From contig CAMDQO010000004.1 of the NCBI GenBank assembly GCA_945906105.1, positions 66,191 to 130,190 on the forward strand: a DNA stretch of 64,000 nt, read 5' to 3'. The translations under genes and the position numbers were made by a program. The notes under the pieces were generated by a model. The model searched no databases. It was given only the letters and a program-made list of their open reading frames with translations, and was not told where the DNA came from. The stretch's first letter is position 1; each line of letters opens with the position of its first letter. The DNA is from Novosphingobium sp. Chol11. GTDB taxonomy: Bacteria; Pseudomonadota; Alphaproteobacteria; Sphingomonadales; Sphingomonadaceae. Positions 8,452 to 17,519 of this stretch are shown here, one piece after another.

Positions 8452-9825
8452 ATGAGCACACGTCAGGATTCAGCCAGCAACGATCCCGTGATCGAGAGCC
8501 TTGACCAGCTCCTGATCCCCATGGCCAAGGGCGAAAAGCCCAAGGCCGATTGGCGGATCGGCACCGAGCACGAGAAGATCGTCTATCGGACCCGCGATCA
8601 CCAGGCGCCTAGTTACGACGAACCCGGCGGCATCCACGATCTGCTGATGGCACTCACCGCATATGGCTGGGAGCCGATTATCGAGGGCGGGAAAGTCATC
8701 GCGCTGTCCGGCCCTGATGGCGCGGTCAGCCTTGAACCGGCAGGCCAGCTGGAGCTATCCGGCGCGCCCTTGGTCAATCTGCACCAGACCTGCGCCGAAA
8801 CCGGCCGCCATCTGGCTCAGGTCAAGGAAATCGGCGACAAGTTCGGGCTCGGCTATCTCGGCCTTGGTATGTGGCCCGACAAACGGCGCGATGAGCTGCC
8901 GGTGATGCCCAAGGGCCGCTATGCCATCATGCTGCGCCATATGCCGCGCGTCGGCACCATGGGGCTCGACATGATGCTGCGCACCTGCACCATCCAGACC
9001 AACCTCGACTATTCGAGCGAGGCGGACATGGTGCAGAAGTTCCGCGTTTCGCTGGCACTGCAACCGCTGGCCACCGCCTTGTTCGCCAATTCGCCATTCA
9101 CCGAAGGCCAGCCCAACGGGTTCCTGTCCTATCGCAGCCACATCTGGTCAGATACCGATCCGGCGCGCACCGGGATGCTGCCTTTCGTGTTCGAGCAAGG
9201 CTTCGGCTATCAGCGCTATGTCGATTACATGCTCGACGTGCCGATGTATTTCGTCTTCCGCGACGGCAAATATATCGACGCGGCAGGCCTCAGTTTCCGT
9301 GATTTTCTCAAGGGCGAACTGTCTGTTTTGCCGGGTGAGAAGCCGACACTGTCGGACTGGAACGATCACCTTTCCACCGCCTTCCCCGAAGTGCGGCTCA
9401 AAAGCTTCCTTGAAATGCGCGGGGCCGATGGCGGGCCGTGGAACAAGATCTGCGCGCTGCCGGCGTTCTGGGTCGGGCTGCTTTATGATCAGACCGCGCT
9501 CGATGCCGCATGGGATCTGGTCAAGGACTGGGACATGGAAGGGCGTGAGGCGTTGCGCGGTGCGGTGCCGAAGCTGGCGCTCGATGCTCCTTTGCCGGGT
9601 GGGGGGAAATTGCGCGACATCGCCGCCGAAGTGCTCGCCATCGCCCGCGCCGGGCTTAACGCACGCGGGCAGCTGAACGATGCGGGCGATAATGAAGGCG
9701 GCTACCTCAGCCCGCTCGATGATATCGTCTCCAGCGGCAAAGTCCCCGCGCAGCGCCTGCTCGAACGCTTCCACGGCGAATGGCAGGGCGATATTTCGCG
9801 GGTCTATGACGAGAAGAGCTTCTGA
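8452..9825 (+). CDS. gshA: Glutamate-cysteine ligase, class II (plant type)
   Basis: Catalyses the first step of glutathione synthesis, the ATP-dependent joining of Glu and Cys. The 457-residue protein shows the alphaproteobacterial/plant-type GCL pattern: RIGTEHEKIVY near residue 36, SLEPAGQLELSGAP near 93, and LRTCTIQTNLDYSSEADM near 177. It ends in TGA that overlaps the ATG of the next gene, so the two are translationally coupled. It follows rsmE at short distance on the same strand. Confidence 0.94.
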   Translation: MSTRQDSASNDPVIESLDQLLIPMAKGEKPKADWRIGTEHEKIVYRTRDHQAPSYDEPGGIHDLLMALTAYGWEPIIEGGKVIALSGPDGAVSLEPAGQLELSGAPLVNLHQTCAETGRHLAQVKEIGDKFGLGYLGLGMWPDKRRDELPVMPKGRYAIMLRHMPRVGTMGLDMMLRTCTIQTNLDYSSEADMVQKFRVSLALQPLATALFANSPFTEGQPNGFLSYRSHIWSDTDPARTGMLPFVFEQGFGYQRYVDYMLDVPMYFVFRDGKYIDAAGLSFRDFLKGELSVLPGEKPTLSDWNDHLSTAFPEVRLKSFLEMRGADGGPWNKICALPAFWVGLLYDQTALDAAWDLVKDWDMEGREALRGAVPKLALDAPLPGGGKLRDIAAEVLAIARAGLNARGQLNDAGDNEGGYLSPLDDIVSSGKVPAQRLLERFHGEWQGDISRVYDEKSF

Positions 9826-10124
9826 TGATTCTGGTTATCGGTGAATTCCGCTTCCCGCCTGAAAAGGTAAGTGAAGCGCAGGCAGCGATGGCCAAGGTGA
9901 TCGCGGCAACTCGCGCCGAGCAGGGCTGCATTACCTATTCCTATGCCGAAGACGTGCTCGAACCGGGGCTGTTTCGCATCAGCGAACAATGGACCGATCG
10001 CGCATCGCTCGCCGTGCATTTTGCTGCGCCGCATATGGCGGTGTGGAAGCAGGAACGCGAAGCACTGGGAATTTCCGGCAGGCAGGTCACTGCCTATCAG
10101 GCAGGCGGCGGAGAGGCGCTTTAG
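9825..10124 (+). CDS. Antibiotic-biosynthesis-monooxygenase (ABM) family protein
   Basis: A 99-residue dimeric ferredoxin-like-fold protein of the ABM/YgiN group, which covers quinol monooxygenases and many small oxygenases of unknown substrate. The pattern is typical: opening strand ILVIGEFRFPPEKV, mid segment EQGCITYSYAEDVLEPGLF, then EQWTDRASLAVHFAAPHM. Its ATG overlaps the gshA stop. The pairing with glutathione synthesis hints at a role against quinones or reactive electrophiles, which is inference only. Confidence 0.88.
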   Translation: MILVIGEFRFPPEKVSEAQAAMAKVIAATRAEQGCITYSYAEDVLEPGLFRISEQWTDRASLAVHFAAPHMAVWKQEREALGISGRQVTAYQAGGGEAL

Positions 10125-10130
10125 CGCAGG

Positions 10131-10271
10131 TCGCTGGAATTGTGAATCACTTCGATCCTCCCCTTGTGGGGGAGGTGTCGCGCCGAAGGTGTGACGGAGG
10201 GGTATCCACGCCCGCGTTGTCACCCCTCCGTCAGCCCAAGAGGGCTGCCTCCTCCCCTTCCAGGGGAGGAT
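10131..10271. repeat. Dispersed palindromic intergenic repeat, copy A
   Basis: An element of about 140 bases built of nested inverted repeats: an outer GATCCTCCCC / GGGGAGGAT pair and an inner GGAGGGGTATC / CACCCCTCCGTC pair. The copy at 43366-43507 is nearly identical in the opposite direction, including the flank GCTGGAATTGTGAATCAC. The copy at 29652-29802 shares the right half. It fills the gap between the ABM gene and the convergent membrane methyltransferase. Confidence 0.85.
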
Positions 10272-10294
10272 GACTGCGGTTCAGATTTTAAGCC

Positions 10295-11641
10295 CTACTC
10301 CGCCGCCTGGAACTCCGCCCGTTTTGGCTTCGCCCCGTTCAGCAGCCGTCCAATGAACCGCGTGATCGTGGGGTTGCGGTCCATCCAGGCGTGATAGTCG
10401 CGGTATTTCACATCCTCGGCCATGAGGTGCTTTTCCTCGGTCCTCGCGCGCCAGAAATAGATCGCGCTGACCCCTGCCAGACACACCGTATTGCGCACCG
10501 CATCGGTCAGCGAATGGTTGGTGACGAGGAACGGCAGCGCCGCCAGCCACCAGAACAGGTTCTTCGACAGATAGGCTGGATGGCGGGTGAAACGATAAGG
10601 GCCATGCGTCAGCACGCCGCGATAGGTCAGGTTGGAAAAGCGGATGCCAAAGGCCACCGTCGCCCAGGCATAACAGCCGGTAAGGAAGATCAGCAGTGCC
10701 GCCCAGACCCACAGCAGAGCCTGCTGGCCCTGCATCCAGAAGGCCCAGTCAGCCGTGTTGGAGCCATAGAACAGCGGCCCGCCCTCGCCCATCAGCTGGA
10801 ACGGTGGGTAGCAGATCAGCGCCGCCAACCAGCCCGCGAGATAGGGATTGGCCGAGCGGATCTGCGCATCGAGCGGCTTGCAGGTGAGGATATAGCCGAC
10901 CGTGCCGATCTGTTCATCAACCACGAACATCATCAGCACCAGCAGGTTGCTGATCGCCACCGGATCCTGCCAGATACCGCTCCAGTCGCGGTGGACGAGA
11001 TCGTAAAACCCCGGCGGCACGATCGAGATCATGAAGGCAGTGAAAAAGCCCTTCACTGCCCATGCGCGCAAGTGAATGCCGATCTGCGCAGGCTCATGCG
11101 GCTCACGCCCGATCAGCCATGCGCCGAAATGCCAGCTCGCGTCGCGCGGGTTCACCAGCACCCGGTCAAGCCACAGCACATAGGGGATCGAGGCAATGAA
11201 CAGCGGCACGGCCGCCCAGCCCAGCACCCGCATCGATACGGCATAGGACCCCTGCCAATACCAGCGCGCGACGCAATAGAGAAAACCGATCAGCGCCCAT
11301 GTCGCCCAAAGGCCCGCCAGCTTGGTGATCGAAATATCGATGATGCTGGCCAGCGGTCGCTTGTGGCTCCAGTCGATCCCGGTCGAGGCGCGGCGGTGGA
11401 CTTTTTCGACGATCAGCGACCATGCCACCATCGGCGCAGCGGCAAAGACCAGCCCCATCAGCGCGGCATTCGGCCCGGTCAGCCGTTCACGCGGACCGCC
11501 AAGATCAAAGGTTCCGGCGATCTCGGGCCAGAAATGGCAGAACAAAATCCACAAGCCGAGTCCCACCAGCCCCACCAGACCGGTGCCGGTGGAAACATCG
11601 CTTTTGGGCCGCGGATCGGCTCTTGATAGAACTGTGCTCAC
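10295..11641 (-). CDS. Membrane protein with C-terminal isoprenylcysteine-methyltransferase-like domain
   Basis: A 448-residue polytopic membrane protein. About eight hydrophobic segments are followed by the ICMT/PEMT-type signature near residues 352-372 (RGVLTHGPYRFTRHPAYLSK). The closing helix segment is RARTEEKHLMAEDVKYRDYH, as in isoprenylcysteine carboxyl methyltransferases and NnrU/PEMT relatives. The long N-terminal membrane half is unusual, since stand-alone enzymes are about 150-200 residues. It is monocistronic, bounded by palindromes on both sides. The methyl acceptor is unknown. Confidence 0.75.
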   Translation of the reverse strand: MSTVLSRADPRPKSDVSTGTGLVGLVGLGLWILFCHFWPEIAGTFDLGGPRERLTGPNAALMGLVFAAAPMVAWSLIVEKVHRRASTGIDWSHKRPLASIIDISITKLAGLWATWALIGFLYCVARWYWQGSYAVSMRVLGWAAVPLFIASIPYVLWLDRVLVNPRDASWHFGAWLIGREPHEPAQIGIHLRAWAVKGFFTAFMISIVPPGFYDLVHRDWSGIWQDPVAISNLLVLMMFVVDEQIGTVGYILTCKPLDAQIRSANPYLAGWLAALICYPPFQLMGEGGPLFYGSNTADWAFWMQGQQALLWVWAALLIFLTGCYAWATVAFGIRFSNLTYRGVLTHGPYRFTRHPAYLSKNLFWWLAALPFLVTNHSLTDAVRNTVCLAGVSAIYFWRARTEEKHLMAEDVKYRDYHAWMDRNPTITRFIGRLLNGAKPKRAEFQAAE

Positions 11642-11699
11642 CCCGCGCGGCTTAGCGGCAAAGGGTTAAGGCTGCGGTAACGTGGGGAGCTCTCTTAAG

Positions 11700-11721
11700 C
11701 CCCTCCCCTGAAGAGGAGGGG
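11700..11721. terminator. C/T-rich hairpin between bamB and the membrane methyltransferase
   Basis: The arms CCCCTCC and GGAGGGG pair perfectly across an 8-base loop, 11 bases beyond the bamB stop (minus strand). There is no strong T run. It may be a weak terminator or a short relative of the dispersed palindromes. Confidence 0.5.
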
Positions 11722-11732
11722 CGAAGATCACA

Positions 11733-13085
11733 TCACCGGAACGCGGAAATTCTGCCGCCATCGTCAAGGATATAAAGCACCTTGTTCGCCACCACCGGCG
11801 CCAGGCTGACCGGCTTGCCAAGCCGGACAAATTCGCGAACCGAGCCGTCAGCCGTGCTGGCCGACATCACCTGACCTTCGGTGTTGGCCATCCACAGGCG
11901 GCCGCCGGCCAGCACCGGGCCGGTCCAGAAGATCGGGTTCTTTTTCTTCTTTTCGTTCTTGTAGCGCGCCAGCGAGGTGGACCAGCGCACCTTGCCATTG
12001 CTGCGGGCGATGCACAGCAACTTGGCTTCGTCAGTCAGCGTGAAGATCCAGTCTCCAGCCACTGCGGGCGTCGAAATTCCGGCGAGGTTAAGCTCCCAGA
12101 TCCGCTGGCCAGTGACCAGTTCATAAGCGGCCATGCGCCCGCCCTGCCCCAGTGCATAAACCTTGCCATTATCAATGATCGGATCGGCGTCGATATCGGT
12201 GAGCACGCCCACCGTGGTCGACAGTGAGGTGCGCGCCAATGCGTCAGACCACAAGGTGCGGCCATTCTCATAGCGATAGGCAGTGATCTCACCGGTCGAA
12301 TAACCAGCGATAACCGAGCCTTGGCCGACGGTTGGTGCGGCAACGCCGAAAATGCCGGACAAGCCGCTCGAGCCGCTTTCGCTCCACAGAACTGCACCGT
12401 CCGGCGCGTTAAGCGCGAACAACTGGTTGTTCTGGGTCATCACATAGACGGCATCGAAGGCAATTGTCGGCGATCCGCGCAGCGGGCCGGCGGGCTTCAC
12501 TTTCCACAGCACTTTGCCATTGCTGGCATCGAGCGCGGCGACTTCACCGACGCCCGTGGTGATATAGACCTTGCCGCCATCATAGCTCGCGCCGCCGCCG
12601 AACACCGCGCCATCGCCATCACCGCTGATCTTGAAGCTTTGCGTCCAGCGAGGTGAACCGGTGGCGGCATCATAGGCGTGGACCAAGCCATTGGTATCCA
12701 TGGCAAACAATTGCCCGCCGCCGATTACCGGCGATGCGGCCATGCGCTGGCGCTTGGTATTCCCGGCAATGCCCTGCGACCATAGCCGCCCCGGGCTGTC
12801 CGAAAGCGCCAGATTGCCATAGGATTTGCTCGGCAGATTGCCCGCCTGCGGCCAATCAGCGTTTGTCTCCGCAGTCGGCACGACGACCGACAGACTGGCG
12901 AGACCCGGATCAACCTTGGCCCCCGATTCGATGCGTGACAGCACCGGCACCCGGTTGCCAACCGTCGGCGTGGTCGGGCCCTTCTTGTTGAACACCCCGC
13001 AGCCAGTCAGCGCGATGGACAGCGCCAGCACAGCCGGAACGGCCCATTTGCCGATCGGGCGACGATTTGGAGTGGCTGCGTTCAT
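11733..13085 (-). CDS. bamB: Outer-membrane assembly lipoprotein BamB
   Basis: A component of the BAM complex that inserts beta-barrel proteins into the outer membrane. The N-terminus has a basic stretch, a hydrophobic helix and a lipobox ending LTGC, so the mature protein is an outer-membrane lipoprotein. The rest is a PQQ-type beta-propeller with repeated segments such as LFAMDTNGLVHAYDAATGSP, VAALDASNGKVLWKV and LFALNAPDGAVLW. It has 450 residues, slightly long for the family. An AAGAAGGTG ribosome site precedes the ATG. It follows the YfgM-like gene, a usual pairing. Confidence 0.92.
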   Translation of the reverse strand: MNAATPNRRPIGKWAVPAVLALSIALTGCGVFNKKGPTTPTVGNRVPVLSRIESGAKVDPGLASLSVVVPTAETNADWPQAGNLPSKSYGNLALSDSPGRLWSQGIAGNTKRQRMAASPVIGGGQLFAMDTNGLVHAYDAATGSPRWTQSFKISGDGDGAVFGGGASYDGGKVYITTGVGEVAALDASNGKVLWKVKPAGPLRGSPTIAFDAVYVMTQNNQLFALNAPDGAVLWSESGSSGLSGIFGVAAPTVGQGSVIAGYSTGEITAYRYENGRTLWSDALARTSLSTTVGVLTDIDADPIIDNGKVYALGQGGRMAAYELVTGQRIWELNLAGISTPAVAGDWIFTLTDEAKLLCIARSNGKVRWSTSLARYKNEKKKKNPIFWTGPVLAGGRLWMANTEGQVMSASTADGSVREFVRLGKPVSLAPVVANKVLYILDDGGRISAFR

Positions 13086-13104
13086 TCTAGCACCTTCTTT
13101 TTAA

Positions 13105-13881
13105 TTACTGGCCATCAGGCCCGCCAGCAGCAGCCGTATCAGCCGCCGCCTCGTTAACATCATCAACCGCATCAACGCCCAGCACGCCAGCCATCTGGCG
13201 ACTGCGCTGGCGGATCGATTCCGGAACTGTCTTGTCGCGGGCCATTGAGGCAAAAAGCGGGCCAGCGAGATTATCCTTGCCCTGCTTCATATAGGCGAGG
13301 CCAACCAGCTCTCCGGCACTGCCGAACCACGCATTGCCCGGCACTGCCAGATCTTTCAACGCGGCCACCACCTGATCAGCAGGCATGGCATCAAACCGCA
13401 GCGCAATTTCGCGCACTTTCGCCAGATCGCGGAAAGGCTGAGGGGCATCGGCATTGGCTGCTATCTGGCCAAATATCCTGGCGGCCTCATCAGTCTTGCC
13501 CTGCTCGACAGCAATCCCTGCCTGCAACATGCGTGCTGCAGCCTGAGCGCCCGCTTCGCCTTGGGTAGTCAGCGGCAGCAGCGACTTGGCCGTGGTATCA
13601 AGATCCTGCCCCTCCAGCTTGTCGAGCGCCAGAACGAATTTCTCGCTGTGCTCGGCGCGGGTCTGTTCGCGGGCGCTGTGCCAGTACAGATAGCCAGCCA
13701 GCGCCATCAGCCCCGCAACCACGCCGATGCCCAGCACCATGCCAAAGCGTTTGAACAGCGAAAGCGCCTGATCCTGGCGCAGCGCCTCATCGACTTCACG
13801 CAGGAAGCCTTCCTGCTGCGCTTCATCGCGCGTGGCAGGAACAGCAGGGGTGTTTTTCGGATTATTAGGGCGCAGTGCCAA
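13105..13881 (-). CDS. YfgM-like tetratricopeptide membrane protein
   Basis: A 258-residue protein with one transmembrane helix near residues 48-67 (GMVLGIGVVAGLMALAGYLY) and a periplasmic TPR-like helical domain. This matches the YfgM / ancillary SecYEG-translocon family that hands exported proteins to periplasmic chaperones. Its position directly upstream of bamB is the conserved arrangement. The tail is Ala/Gly-rich. Chaperone function is family knowledge, not visible in the sequence. Confidence 0.85.
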   Translation of the reverse strand: MALRPNNPKNTPAVPATRDEAQQEGFLREVDEALRQDQALSLFKRFGMVLGIGVVAGLMALAGYLYWHSAREQTRAEHSEKFVLALDKLEGQDLDTTAKSLLPLTTQGEAGAQAAARMLQAGIAVEQGKTDEAARIFGQIAANADAPQPFRDLAKVREIALRFDAMPADQVVAALKDLAVPGNAWFGSAGELVGLAYMKQGKDNLAGPLFASMARDKTVPESIRQRSRQMAGVLGVDAVDDVNEAAADTAAAGGPDGQ

Positions 13882-13985
13882 ATTCAGCTCTTTTCAGGAA
13901 ACTCGTCAGTTGGCCGCGTGTTTAGCGGATGGGACTGCCAATTCAACGGCAATGATGGTGAAGCAGGCGTGAATAACGGGGATTG

Positions 13986-15113
13986 TCAGGGAAAACGCTC
14001 TCTACCCAGCGCTCGGGCATAGGTTTCGCGATAGACAGCGACCATCTGCGCTTCGTCAAACAGGGCGCGGGCGCGGGTGCGATTGGCCTCACCGATGGCG
14101 CGGCGAAGCGCCGGATCGGCGGCCAGAACCCCCAACGCCTCGGCAAAATCGCCTTCTTTTTCCTTCGGCACCACGAAACTCCGGTTCGGCTCAGCCAGCA
14201 TCGCGGCGATATCACCGACGTCGGTGGAAACCACCGCCAGACCCGCCGCCATTGCCTCGACCACTGAGAGCGGGAACTGTTCGCTATCTGATGACAGGGC
14301 ATAAAGATCGAACAGCCCGATCAGCCGCGCCGGATCGCCGACAAATCCGGGCAGGTGAACCCGGTAGCCCACATCGAGCCGCATCGCCTCGTTCAGAATC
14401 GCATCATGTTCGCTGCCTTCGCCGACAATCACCAGATGCCATTCCTCGGGCAGCGCGGAAAAGGCGCGGACCAGCCGGGGCAGGTTCTTGACCGGCCGCA
14501 GCCCCGCCAGCGTCCCCAGCCAGAATTCGCCGTCATGCTTGATCACACGCGGCAAAACATCGCGTTTGGGTTTTTTGCCATAAGCCTGGGTGGGAATACC
14601 ATTGGCGATCCGCCGCACCCGTCCGCGTGGTTGCTGCCATTCCTTGATTGCAATCGCTTCAAGCTTTTCGGATGGCACCACCAGCGCAGAGGCCAGCCCC
14701 AGCGCGATGCGGCGGAACCAGTTGCGCGAGGGCTTCAGCCGAGCCGCCTCATCCTGATTGAAGCCATCCTCGTGATGGACCAGCGGGGGCAGGGACAGCA
14801 TTTTGGCAAACACCGTATGCGCCAGCACCGCATCCATCGCCCCCCAATTATAGGTCAGCACCAGATCGTAGCCCTGCATCGCCTGTGCCAGCCGCTTCAG
14901 CCGCCCTGGCCACGGCTTGCCCTGAAGCGAGGGGAAATCGCGCGGATAGCTGACCTTGATCTTGTCCGAAATCGCCTGTGACGCGCCCAAAGCCTCAGGA
15001 TCGCCCGAGACGATGACGTGCTCTACCGCCGGGCCAAAAGCATTGATCAACTGCGCGGCGCGCAATTCCTTGCCGCCGGGATTGAAGTTCGAATGGATGT
15101 GCAGCAGCCGCAA
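13986..15113 (-). CDS. Glycosyltransferase family 4
   Basis: A 375-residue GT-B glycosyltransferase. The N-terminal acceptor domain opens with LLHIHSNFNPGGKELRA. The C-terminal nucleotide-sugar domain contains LAGLRPVKNLPRLVRAF and the E-x7-E loop SEQFPLSVVEAMAAG near residue 300. The start is TTG at 15113 with GAGG six bases upstream, 8 bases after the preceding hydrolase gene, so the two are co-transcribed. It probably adds a sugar to a surface polysaccharide or glycolipid. No other polysaccharide genes are nearby, so the substrate cannot be inferred. Confidence 0.88.
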   Translation of the reverse strand: MRLLHIHSNFNPGGKELRAAQLINAFGPAVEHVIVSGDPEALGASQAISDKIKVSYPRDFPSLQGKPWPGRLKRLAQAMQGYDLVLTYNWGAMDAVLAHTVFAKMLSLPPLVHHEDGFNQDEAARLKPSRNWFRRIALGLASALVVPSEKLEAIAIKEWQQPRGRVRRIANGIPTQAYGKKPKRDVLPRVIKHDGEFWLGTLAGLRPVKNLPRLVRAFSALPEEWHLVIVGEGSEHDAILNEAMRLDVGYRVHLPGFVGDPARLIGLFDLYALSSDSEQFPLSVVEAMAAGLAVVSTDVGDIAAMLAEPNRSFVVPKEKEGDFAEALGVLAADPALRRAIGEANRTRARALFDEAQMVAVYRETYARALGRERFP

Positions 15114-15121
15114 GCAGAGCC

Positions 15122-15979
15122 TCAGACGATCTTGGCGAGCAGGCGCTTTATGGCGGCCACGGCTTCGGGTTCATCCAGAGTTGGCGCATGGCCGACATTC
15201 GGCACAGTAACGCATTCGACTTGCGGTCCCGCCTTGCCCATTCTGGCAAAGGTTTCGGGCGAAAACAGATCGGATATACCGCCGCGCAGCACCAGCATCG
15301 GCTTTGTCGCCAGCGCATTGAGACCCGGCCAGAAATCGGGTTGATGGGTGAAATCTATGGTCTGAAAGGGTTCGGCGATCTTCATGTCATAGTCGAAGAC
15401 GATGCGGCCATTGCTTGATAGCACCATCACCCGCTTGGCCATCACCAGCCACTGATCGACCTGCCAATCGGGGAAAGCGTGGCCCTGCGATTCTTCCAGC
15501 GCCCGGGCGGCGTGCATCCAGGTGGCAAAATTGCGTCCCTGGCCGATATAGCCCTTGATCCGGTCAAGCCCCGCCATTTCAAGATCCGGCCCGATATCGT
15601 TGAACACGGTTCCGGCAATCCGATCAGGCATGGTAAAGCCCATCAGCATGGTCATCAATCCGCCCATCGAGGTGCCGATCGAGACAAAGCGCGTGATGCC
15701 TTCGGCTGTGAGCAGCTCACCCAGATCCTGGACATATTGCACCGGATTGTATGTTTCCGCGTCCTTGGCATAGCCGCTGTCTCCGCGCCCGCGCATATCG
15801 GGGCAGATGACCCGCCAGTCGCCAGCAAGCTGCGGCGCAAGGCCATCGAAATCGCGGGCATTGCGGGTGAGGCCGTGCAGACAGATCACCGGCGGACGGT
15901 TATCGCTCCCGGCATAATCACGGTAATGCAGCTTGAGGCCGTCACGGCTCAACCAGAAACGATCCTCAAACTGGCTCAC
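15122..15979 (-). CDS. Alpha/beta hydrolase
   Basis: A 285-residue alpha/beta-fold hydrolase with the oxyanion segment CLHGLTRNARDFDGLA and PDMRGRGDSGYAK. The nucleophile elbow is GTSMGG near residue 99 and the catalytic His lies in NVGHAPTLDEPEAV near 270. The start is a GTG with AGGGGT upstream. It is the first gene of a two-gene unit with the GT4 glycosyltransferase and is divergent from selO, leaving about 90 bases for both promoters. Substrate unknown. Confidence 0.9.
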   Translation of the reverse strand: MSQFEDRFWLSRDGLKLHYRDYAGSDNRPPVICLHGLTRNARDFDGLAPQLAGDWRVICPDMRGRGDSGYAKDAETYNPVQYVQDLGELLTAEGITRFVSIGTSMGGLMTMLMGFTMPDRIAGTVFNDIGPDLEMAGLDRIKGYIGQGRNFATWMHAARALEESQGHAFPDWQVDQWLVMAKRVMVLSSNGRIVFDYDMKIAEPFQTIDFTHQPDFWPGLNALATKPMLVLRGGISDLFSPETFARMGKAGPQVECVTVPNVGHAPTLDEPEAVAAIKRLLAKIV

Positions 15980-16072
15980 AGTGACCCCTAATATTCTCTG
16001 ACCCTGGAATAGTCAGCGCGAATAGGCTGGGGACACCTTGCGCGCACCCATTACCCACTCCACTATCGCGCG

Positions 16073-17461
16073 ATGAAGCCCGAACCGCAAGTTACTGAAT
16101 ACAATCCTGACCCGGCGATCCTGCCACTGGCCCCTTGGCTGGCAGACGAAGTGGCACCGGCAGCGTTCCCGCAGGCTCTGCTGCGCTTCCGAAATGACCG
16201 CTGGGCCGGGGCTGTCGGGCTGGGAAAACTGGATGATGCCGCCTGGATCAACCACTTCGGCCGCTTCACCGCCCTGCCCGGCAATCTGCCCACGCCGCTG
16301 GCGCTGCGCTATCACGGCCACCAATTCCGCCACTACAACCCTGACCTTGGCGACGGGCGCGGCTTTCTGTTTGCGCAGGTTCGAGATGGAGCGGGGAGAT
16401 TGCTCGATCTTGGCACCAAAGGTTCCGGCCAGACCCCATGGAGCCGCGATGGCGATGGCCGGCTGACGCTGAAAGGCGCGGTGCGCGAAATTCTCGCCAC
16501 CGAAATGCTCGAAACGCTGGGGGTCAATACCAGCAAGACGCTGTCGGTGATCGAAACCGGCGAGGCCTTGCAGCGCGGCGACGAGCCAAGCCCCACCCGC
16601 TCCGCCGTGCTGGTGCGGCTCAGCCACGGCCACATCCGCTTCGGCACATTCCAGCGGCTGATGGTGCTGGAACAGGTGGATAACATGGCCGCGCTGGTAA
16701 ACTATTGTATCGCCCAGTTTCCCGGCACCCTCCCGCCCGAGGACGCGCCGGGACGGGGTGAGCCGGCGGTGATCCTGCTGCATCAGGTGGTCGAACGCAT
16801 GGCCGATCTGGCAGCAAGCTACATGGTCGCGGGCTTTGTCCATGGCGTGCTCAACACTGATAACATGAACATCTCGGGTGAGAGTTTTGACTATGGCCCA
16901 TGGCGCTGGCTGCCGCGCTGGGATCCGGCTTTTACCGCCGCCTATTTCGATCACAGCGGGCTTTACGCCTTTGGCCGCCAGCCTGAGGCGATCCTGTGGA
17001 ACTGCGGTCAGCTGGCGATTGCGCTGCGCAGTCTGGCCGATGCGCCGCCGCTGATCGCCGCGCTTGACCGCTTTGGCCCGCTGTATGAAGCGGCGATGGC
17101 GAAGCGGTTCTGCTGGCGTCTGGGGATCGAACCGATGCCCGTTGAACAAGCAAAGCTGCTGGTCGGCGCGGCGGAAAAGCATATGCGTGAAAGCGGCATG
17201 GGGCCGGACGCTTTCTACTTCGCCCATCGCGGCCTTCGCCAGTTGCCAGAGGGCGAACTGGGCGAACTGCTGGCCCGCACCAAGGCAACTGAAGTCCGCG
17301 ATCATCCACTGTGGCGCGAAGCCGAACCGCCAGCTCTCCTGATCGAAGAAGTGGAGCGAATCTGGTCCGCGATTGATAAGAAGGACGATTGGCAAGTGCT
17401 GGCGGACAAAGTATTGGCCATACGCAGACTTGGCGATGCATTAGGAATTGCGCCAAATTGA
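16073..17461 (+). CDS. selO: Protein adenylyltransferase SelO
   Basis: A pseudokinase-fold enzyme that transfers AMP to Ser, Thr or Tyr of proteins and is linked to the oxidative-stress response. Family hallmarks are present: RYHGHQFRHYNPDLGDGRG, the glycine loop GTKGSGQTPWSRDGDGR, and the metal-binding region HGVLNTDNMNISGESFDYGP. Length is 462 residues, near the bacterial norm. The bacterial form lacks the selenocysteine of mitochondrial SelO, and the C-terminus here shows none. Confidence 0.93.
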   Translation: MKPEPQVTEYNPDPAILPLAPWLADEVAPAAFPQALLRFRNDRWAGAVGLGKLDDAAWINHFGRFTALPGNLPTPLALRYHGHQFRHYNPDLGDGRGFLFAQVRDGAGRLLDLGTKGSGQTPWSRDGDGRLTLKGAVREILATEMLETLGVNTSKTLSVIETGEALQRGDEPSPTRSAVLVRLSHGHIRFGTFQRLMVLEQVDNMAALVNYCIAQFPGTLPPEDAPGRGEPAVILLHQVVERMADLAASYMVAGFVHGVLNTDNMNISGESFDYGPWRWLPRWDPAFTAAYFDHSGLYAFGRQPEAILWNCGQLAIALRSLADAPPLIAALDRFGPLYEAAMAKRFCWRLGIEPMPVEQAKLLVGAAEKHMRESGMGPDAFYFAHRGLRQLPEGELGELLARTKATEVRDHPLWREAEPPALLIEEVERIWSAIDKKDDWQVLADKVLAIRRLGDALGIAPN

Positions 17462-17519
17462 TGGTTTAGCAAGATTATCAGTCTAAACCTCCGGCCAGAC
17501 AGGGACTTCGTCACCAAGC

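Noticed and set aside
10131..10271. CRISPR-like repeat
   Set aside because: Single palindromic copies at distant sites with no regular spacers.
16013..17395. A 460-codon open frame antisense to selO
   Set aside because: The SelO motifs fix the plus strand; the antisense product is Arg/His/Gln-rich without domains.
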